10,171 nt of DNA from Sphingomonadaceae bacterium (GTDB lineage Bacteria; Pseudomonadota; Alphaproteobacteria; Sphingomonadales; Sphingomonadaceae), in the NCBI GenBank assembly GCA_009923795.1, contig RFSU01000073.1, positions 1 to 10,171 of the forward strand, in the 5' to 3' direction. This document shows positions 7,093 to 10,171 of the stretch, in pieces. The notes under the pieces were generated by a model, which had not been told where the DNA came from, searched no databases, and saw only the letters and a program-made list of their open reading frames with translations. The number at the start of each line of letters is the position of its first letter. The first letter of the stretch is position 1. The translations under genes and the position numbers were made by a program.

Positions 7093-7274
7093 CTGCCCGA
7101 TCCAAGAATGAAGCGGCCTTAGAGCATGATCGGCCCGATTTAGGCAAGCCGGGGGCATGAGGTCGCCCAACTTATCCGCATCTAATCGGCGAGCATGCGG
7201 GCAGAGGATTTGTCTTGGTGCAGAATCAGGGTAATGCGACAGGCATCACCACGCACAAGCAGGGGCAGACCAAG
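7093..7274. promoter_or_regulatory. Divergent intergenic region between the DUF3089 hydrolase gene and tal
   Basis: These 182 bases separate two divergent start codons, so both promoters should lie here. I see no convincing -35/-10 pair in either direction and no clear operator palindrome. The purine-rich AGGGGC at 7261-7266 is the probable ribosome binding site of tal. Two in-frame upstream starts for the hydrolase (7158, 7170) and a TTG for tal (7215) fall inside the region; none looks like the real start. Confidence 0.4.
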
Positions 7275-7928
7275 ATGAAGTTTTTCGCCGACACCGCAGA
7301 GATTGCCGACATTAAGGAACTGGCTGCAACGGGCCTGCTCGATGGCGTGACGACCAATCCGTCGCTGATCCACAAATCGGGTCGCGATTTCATGGACGTG
7401 ACGCGCGAAATCTGCGCCATTGTGGATGGCCCGGTTTCGGCTGAAGTCGTGGCGCTCGACCATGAAGGCATGATGCGGGAGGCAGAGGTGCTGCGCAAAA
7501 TTGCGGACAATGTCTGCATCAAGGTGCCGCTGACGATTGATGGCCTGAAAACCTGCAAGGCGCTGACCAGCGACGGCACAATGGTGAATGTTACGCTCTG
7601 CTTTTCGGCCAATCAGGCGCTGTTGGCGGCAAAGGCTGGCGCGTCTTTCATTTCCCCCTTTGTGGGTCGCCATGATGATAATGGCTTTGATGGGATGCAG
7701 CTCATTGCCGATATCCGTCTGATTTACGACAATTATGCCTTTGACACCGAAATTCTCGTCGCCAGCGTTCGTCATGGTGTCCATGTATTGGAGGCCGCGA
7801 AAATCGGTGCGGATGTGATGACTGCCCCCCCTTCCGTCATCAAGGCGCTGTTCAACCATGTCCTGACGGATAAGGGCATTGCCGGCTTCCTTTCGGATTG
7901 GGAAAAGACCGGCCAGAAGATCATTTGA
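7275..7928 (+). CDS. tal: Transaldolase, TalC/FSA-like small subfamily
   Basis: A 217-residue single-domain barrel enzyme, the length of the small TalC/fructose-6-phosphate-aldolase group. The Schiff-base lysine is Lys83 in CIKVPLT. Asp6 (FADT), Asn28 (VTTNPS) and Arg132 (SPFVGRHDD) are the other conserved active-site residues. Two positions separate the activities: Escherichia coli FSA has Gln59 and Tyr131, while transaldolases have Glu and Phe. Here Glu57 (SAEV) and Phe129 (SPFV) align with them, so I predict transaldolase: transfer of a dihydroxyacetone unit between sedoheptulose 7-phosphate and glyceraldehyde 3-phosphate in the non-oxidative pentose phosphate pathway. The ATG at 7275 matches the family N-terminus exactly and has AGGGGC eight bases upstream. 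The TTG at 7215 would add 20 unlikely residues. The stop overlaps the probable xerC start. Confidence 0.95.
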   Translation: MKFFADTAEIADIKELAATGLLDGVTTNPSLIHKSGRDFMDVTREICAIVDGPVSAEVVALDHEGMMREAEVLRKIADNVCIKVPLTIDGLKTCKALTSDGTMVNVTLCFSANQALLAAKAGASFISPFVGRHDDNGFDGMQLIADIRLIYDNYAFDTEILVASVRHGVHVLEAAKIGADVMTAPPSVIKALFNHVLTDKGIAGFLSDWEKTGQKII

Positions 7929-8800
7929 ACGGGATCGTCCAAAGCTGGTCAGACCATTTGCGGCGTGATCGGCGTCGATCCGTCCACACTATCCGTGCCT
8001 ATGCCGCAACGGCAGATAGGCTGTTGAGCTTCCTGTGCGTGCATCAGGGCGGTGCGCCTGACCTGAGCCGGCTTGAGGCGTCTGATCTGCGGGCCTTTCT
8101 CGCCGCGCGCCGGGGGGATGGCCTCACCAACACCTCTACCGCGCGGGAATTATCGGCGGTCAGGGCCTTTTTGAAATTTGCAGGCGGCGAAGATGCTGTG
8201 CCCCGGCTGAAAGGGCCGCGCGTCAAACGCACTTTGCCGCGCCCCATCTCCCCCGATGATGCCGTGTCGCTGGCGCAAGATGTTGCAGATCAGGCGCGAG
8301 AGCCTTGGGTCGCCGCGCGGGATTGGGCGATTTTGCTGCTGCTTTATGGCGCGGGCTTGCGCATTGGCGAAGCCTTGGGGCTGATTGGGGATGTGCTGCC
8401 GCTCGGCGAGACGCTGTCCGTCACTGGTAAGCGCCAAAAGACCCGCATCGTGCCCCTTTTGGCAGAGGTGCGGTCGGCGATTGAGGCCTATGTGGACATC
8501 TGCCCCTATGGGGTCGCCAAGGGAGAGGCCCTTTTCCGGGGAAGTCGCGGCGGGCCGTTAGAGCCGGGGACAGTGCGTCGCGCGGTTCGGGCTGCGCGCG
8601 TGCGTCTCAATTTGGGGGAGCGGACAACTCCCCATGCCCTGCGCCACAGCTTTGCGAGCCATTTATTGGCGCGGGGTGCTGATCTCAGGAGCCTGCAAGA
8701 ACTGCTCGGCCATGCCAGCCTGTCGTCAACGCAGGTTTATACAGCCGTTGATGCGGCCTATCTTTTGGACGTCTATCGCGCGGCCCATCCCCGCGCTTAA
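7925..8800 (+). CDS. xerC: Tyrosine recombinase, XerC type
   Basis: A 291-residue site-specific recombinase that should act with XerD at dif to resolve chromosome dimers. Counting from the TTG at 7925, the N-terminal DNA-binding domain covers about 1-95 (HTIRAYAATADRLLSFL near 21-37). The catalytic domain has all expected residues: Arg146 (GAGLRIGEAL), Lys169 (TGKRQKTRI), His237 and Arg240 (HALRHSFASHLL), His263 (LLGHASLSST) and the nucleophile Tyr272 (QVYTAVD). The TTG at 7925 overlaps the tal stop as TTGA and gives the usual Xer N-terminus (NGIVQSWSDHL). Another TTG at 7898 would add nine residues inside tal. Length, normal for a chromosomal Xer, and the absence of phage or transposon genes argue for the housekeeping enzyme over an element integrase. 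XerC rather than XerD is favoured from the sequence style and the tal neighbour. Confidence 0.88.
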   Translation: MNGIVQSWSDHLRRDRRRSVHTIRAYAATADRLLSFLCVHQGGAPDLSRLEASDLRAFLAARRGDGLTNTSTARELSAVRAFLKFAGGEDAVPRLKGPRVKRTLPRPISPDDAVSLAQDVADQAREPWVAARDWAILLLLYGAGLRIGEALGLIGDVLPLGETLSVTGKRQKTRIVPLLAEVRSAIEAYVDICPYGVAKGEALFRGSRGGPLEPGTVRRAVRAARVRLNLGERTTPHALRHSFASHLLARGADLRSLQELLGHASLSSTQVYTAVDAAYLLDVYRAAHPRA

Positions 8801-8814
8801 TCGCCGAAGCGCAT

Positions 8815-9417
8815 TTAGCCCTGATGCGGCGTCCAAGTGATCAACCGCCATAGATAGCCAATCACAATGACGACAATCACAGCAATCGCAATGGGGCCGA
8901 CAAAGGCATCAACCTGCTCAAAACTTTTACCCATCGCATATCCGGCGAGCCCTAGAAGCGCGGTCCAGCCGGCCGTTCCGATTGTCGACCAGAAAACAAA
9001 GGTGGACAGTCGCATCTTAAGCAAGCCCGCCGGAATAGAGATAAGCGACCGTAGCGTCGGCAGCATCCGACCGAAAAAAACAATGGCCCAGCCTTGCGTG
9101 CCAAATAGACGTTCGGCCTTTTCAATCTCTTTCCAGTCCAGCGTGAGAAAGCGGCCCCAGCGCATTATGAACGGCTTGAGGCGATCAACGCCAATGACGC
9201 GGGCGACCAGATACCAAAAATAATTGCCCAGCATGGCCCCCGCCGTGCCAGAGGCAATGACGGCAATGATATTCATCTTCCCCTTGGCTGCGCCCAGCCC
9301 CGCCACGGTCATGATGATTTCCGAAGGAATGGGCGGAAAGACGGTTTCCAGAAACATCAGAAACGCAATACCAAGATAGCCCGCATCTTCAATAAGTCGG
9401 ACAATCCAATCGCTCAT
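8815..9417 (-). CDS. DedA-family inner-membrane protein
   Basis: The 200-residue protein has the DedA/SNARE-associated (VTT) signature: FLETVFPPIPSEIIM at 22-36, GNYFWYL (64-70) and the FGRMLPTLRSLISIPAG segment at 115-131 with its conserved arginines. Hydrophobic stretches lie at about 14-40, 47-73, 138-163 and 171-192, as expected for a polytopic membrane protein with re-entrant loops. DedA proteins are thought to flip or transport phospholipids or undecaprenyl phosphate and help keep envelope integrity and proton motive force; the substrate of this one is unknown. The ATG (9417-9415) overlaps the gshB stop as ATGA, so it is probably translated with gshB. It converges on xerC with only 14 bases between the stops. 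Confidence 0.94.
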   Translation of the reverse strand: MSDWIVRLIEDAGYLGIAFLMFLETVFPPIPSEIIMTVAGLGAAKGKMNIIAVIASGTAGAMLGNYFWYLVARVIGVDRLKPFIMRWGRFLTLDWKEIEKAERLFGTQGWAIVFFGRMLPTLRSLISIPAGLLKMRLSTFVFWSTIGTAGWTALLGLAGYAMGKSFEQVDAFVGPIAIAVIVVIVIGYLWRLITWTPHQG

Positions 9418-10171
9418 CTGGCCAGTTTCCGTTCGATCGCATCCCAGATCATGGCAGGGGTATCGGTGCCATTAAAGGCATCTAGCGCGACAATACCCGT
9501 TGGTGAGGTGACGTTGATTTCGGTCAGCCATTTTCCGCCGATCACATCAATACCGACAAATAAAAGTCCACGGCGCTTCAACTCTGGGCCAATGGCATCG
9601 CAAATTTCCTGCTCGCCCGGCGTCAAGTGCGTCGCCTCAGCACGGCCGCCTGCGGCAAGATTGGATCGGATTTCGCCCGCGCCTGGAATGCGGTTAATGG
9701 CCCCGGCCACTTCGCCATCGATCAAGACGATGCGCTTATCGCCGCTTTCAACTTGCGGGATAAAGGCTTGCGCCATGAAGGGTTCGCGCCAGACTTCGCC
9801 GAACAGGTCGGTCAGGGCGGCAAGGTTTTTTCCATCGCGCCCAATATGCATGACTGCAGAGCCTGCATTGCCATGCAGCGGCTTGATCACAATCTCGCCA
9901 TGGGTGCGATGAAACGCCCGCACATCCTCCAGAGATCGTGTGACCAGAGTCGGCGGCATGAATTGTGCAAAATCTAGCACAAAGACTTTTTCCGGCGCGT
10001 TGCGGACGCTCACCGGGTTGTTCACGACCAAGGTCTTATGCTCGATGCGCTCCAGCAAGTGGGTTGCGGTGATATAGCCCAAATCAAAGGGAGGATCCTG
10101 ACGCATCAGCACGACATCGACATCATCGCCAAGGTCAAGCTGCACCGGATCCCCAAAACTATAATAATCGC
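9414..10171 (-). CDS. gshB: Glutathione synthetase, 5' end beyond the window
   Basis: This ATP-grasp ligase joins gamma-glutamylcysteine and glycine to make glutathione. About 251 C-terminal residues are visible. The frame stays open to the window edge, where DYYSFGDP is read upstream of the first in-window GTG, so that GTG (10145) is not the start. Family length is about 315, leaving roughly 65 residues outside. Signatures, in order, are VVLMRQDPPFD (substrate domain), IVIKPLHGNAGSAVMHI (ATP-grasp lysine and small loop), GDKRIVLIDGEVAGAINRIP, RSNLAAGGRAE (the flexible Gly-rich loop), GIDVIGG and EINVTSPTG, which carries the Mg/ADP-binding Glu and Asn. All look intact. The stop overlaps the dedA start. 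A bacterial gshB fits an alphaproteobacterial host. Confidence 0.96.
   Translation of the reverse strand, partial: DYYSFGDPVQLDLGDDVDVVLMRQDPPFDLGYITATHLLERIEHKTLVVNNPVSVRNAPEKVFVLDFAQFMPPTLVTRSLEDVRAFHRTHGEIVIKPLHGNAGSAVMHIGRDGKNLAALTDLFGEVWREPFMAQAFIPQVESGDKRIVLIDGEVAGAINRIPGAGEIRSNLAAGGRAEATHLTPGEQEICDAIGPELKRRGLLFVGIDVIGGKWLTEINVTSPTGIVALDAFNGTDTPAMIWDAIERKLAR

Noticed and set aside
7925..8800. Tyrosine recombinase as evidence of a mobile element or integron
   Set aside because: It has the length, N-terminus and neighbours of a chromosomal XerC. No att repeats, tRNA, cassette genes or phage genes are nearby, and it is 4 kb from the seam.
8802..8831. Possible shared terminator between the convergent xerC and dedA genes (CGCCG/CGGCG and CGCAT/ATGCG)
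   Set aside because: The two five-base stems are mutually exclusive, the loops are long, and neither strand has a T tract.
1..10171. CRISPR array, tRNA, rRNA or insertion sequence
   Set aside because: No regularly spaced direct repeats, no tRNA-like cloverleaf, no rRNA segments and no transposase-like protein were found on either strand by eye.

Overview
The window appears to be two unrelated pieces of bacterial DNA joined near position 3960. Positions 1 to about 3960 look cyanobacterial, of the Synechococcus/Cyanobium kind. This part is visibly very GC-rich, encodes an SNF2-family ATPase and a SWIM zinc-finger protein, and carries two copies of the cyanobacterial palindrome GCGATCGC. From about 3960 to the end the DNA looks alphaproteobacterial, most like Sphingomonadales. 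Base composition is more moderate there, and the genes are ruvX, pyrB, a zinc-site-less pyrC-like gene, a TalC-type transaldolase, xerC, dedA and gshB. Assignment to these groups rests on protein resemblance and gene order recalled from memory, not on a search.

Left part, all on the minus strand and read from high to low coordinates: the 3' portion of the SNF2 ATPase gene (ends 2127), an uncharacterised 290-residue protein (1973-1101), the SWIM protein (1099-116), and the start of a further gene (119 to beyond position 1) whose ATG overlaps the SWIM stop. Bacterial SWIM proteins are known partners of SNF2 ATPases, so this looks like a DNA- or nucleoprotein-remodelling cluster with an unknown gene inside it.

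Right part: a minus-strand group reads DUF3089 hydrolase (7092-5980), ruvX (5983-5504), pyrB (5449-4505) and a pyrC-like gene (4508 onward), with ATGA overlaps at two of the three junctions. Divergently on the plus strand are tal (7275-7928) and xerC (7925-8800), coupled by a TTGA overlap. Convergent to these on the minus strand are gshB (from beyond 10171 to 9414) and dedA (9417-8815), again with an ATGA overlap. The functions cover pyrimidine synthesis, DNA processing, sugar-phosphate metabolism, glutathione synthesis and the membrane.

The main caution is the open frame 4508-2127. It reads without interruption from the pyrC-like N-terminus into the SNF2 ATPase, and both partners are truncated at the seam. 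An assembly or amplification chimera is the best explanation, and a natural fusion is unlikely. No CRISPR array, tRNA, rRNA, insertion sequence or phage gene is visible, and I found no convincing new defence or other system.
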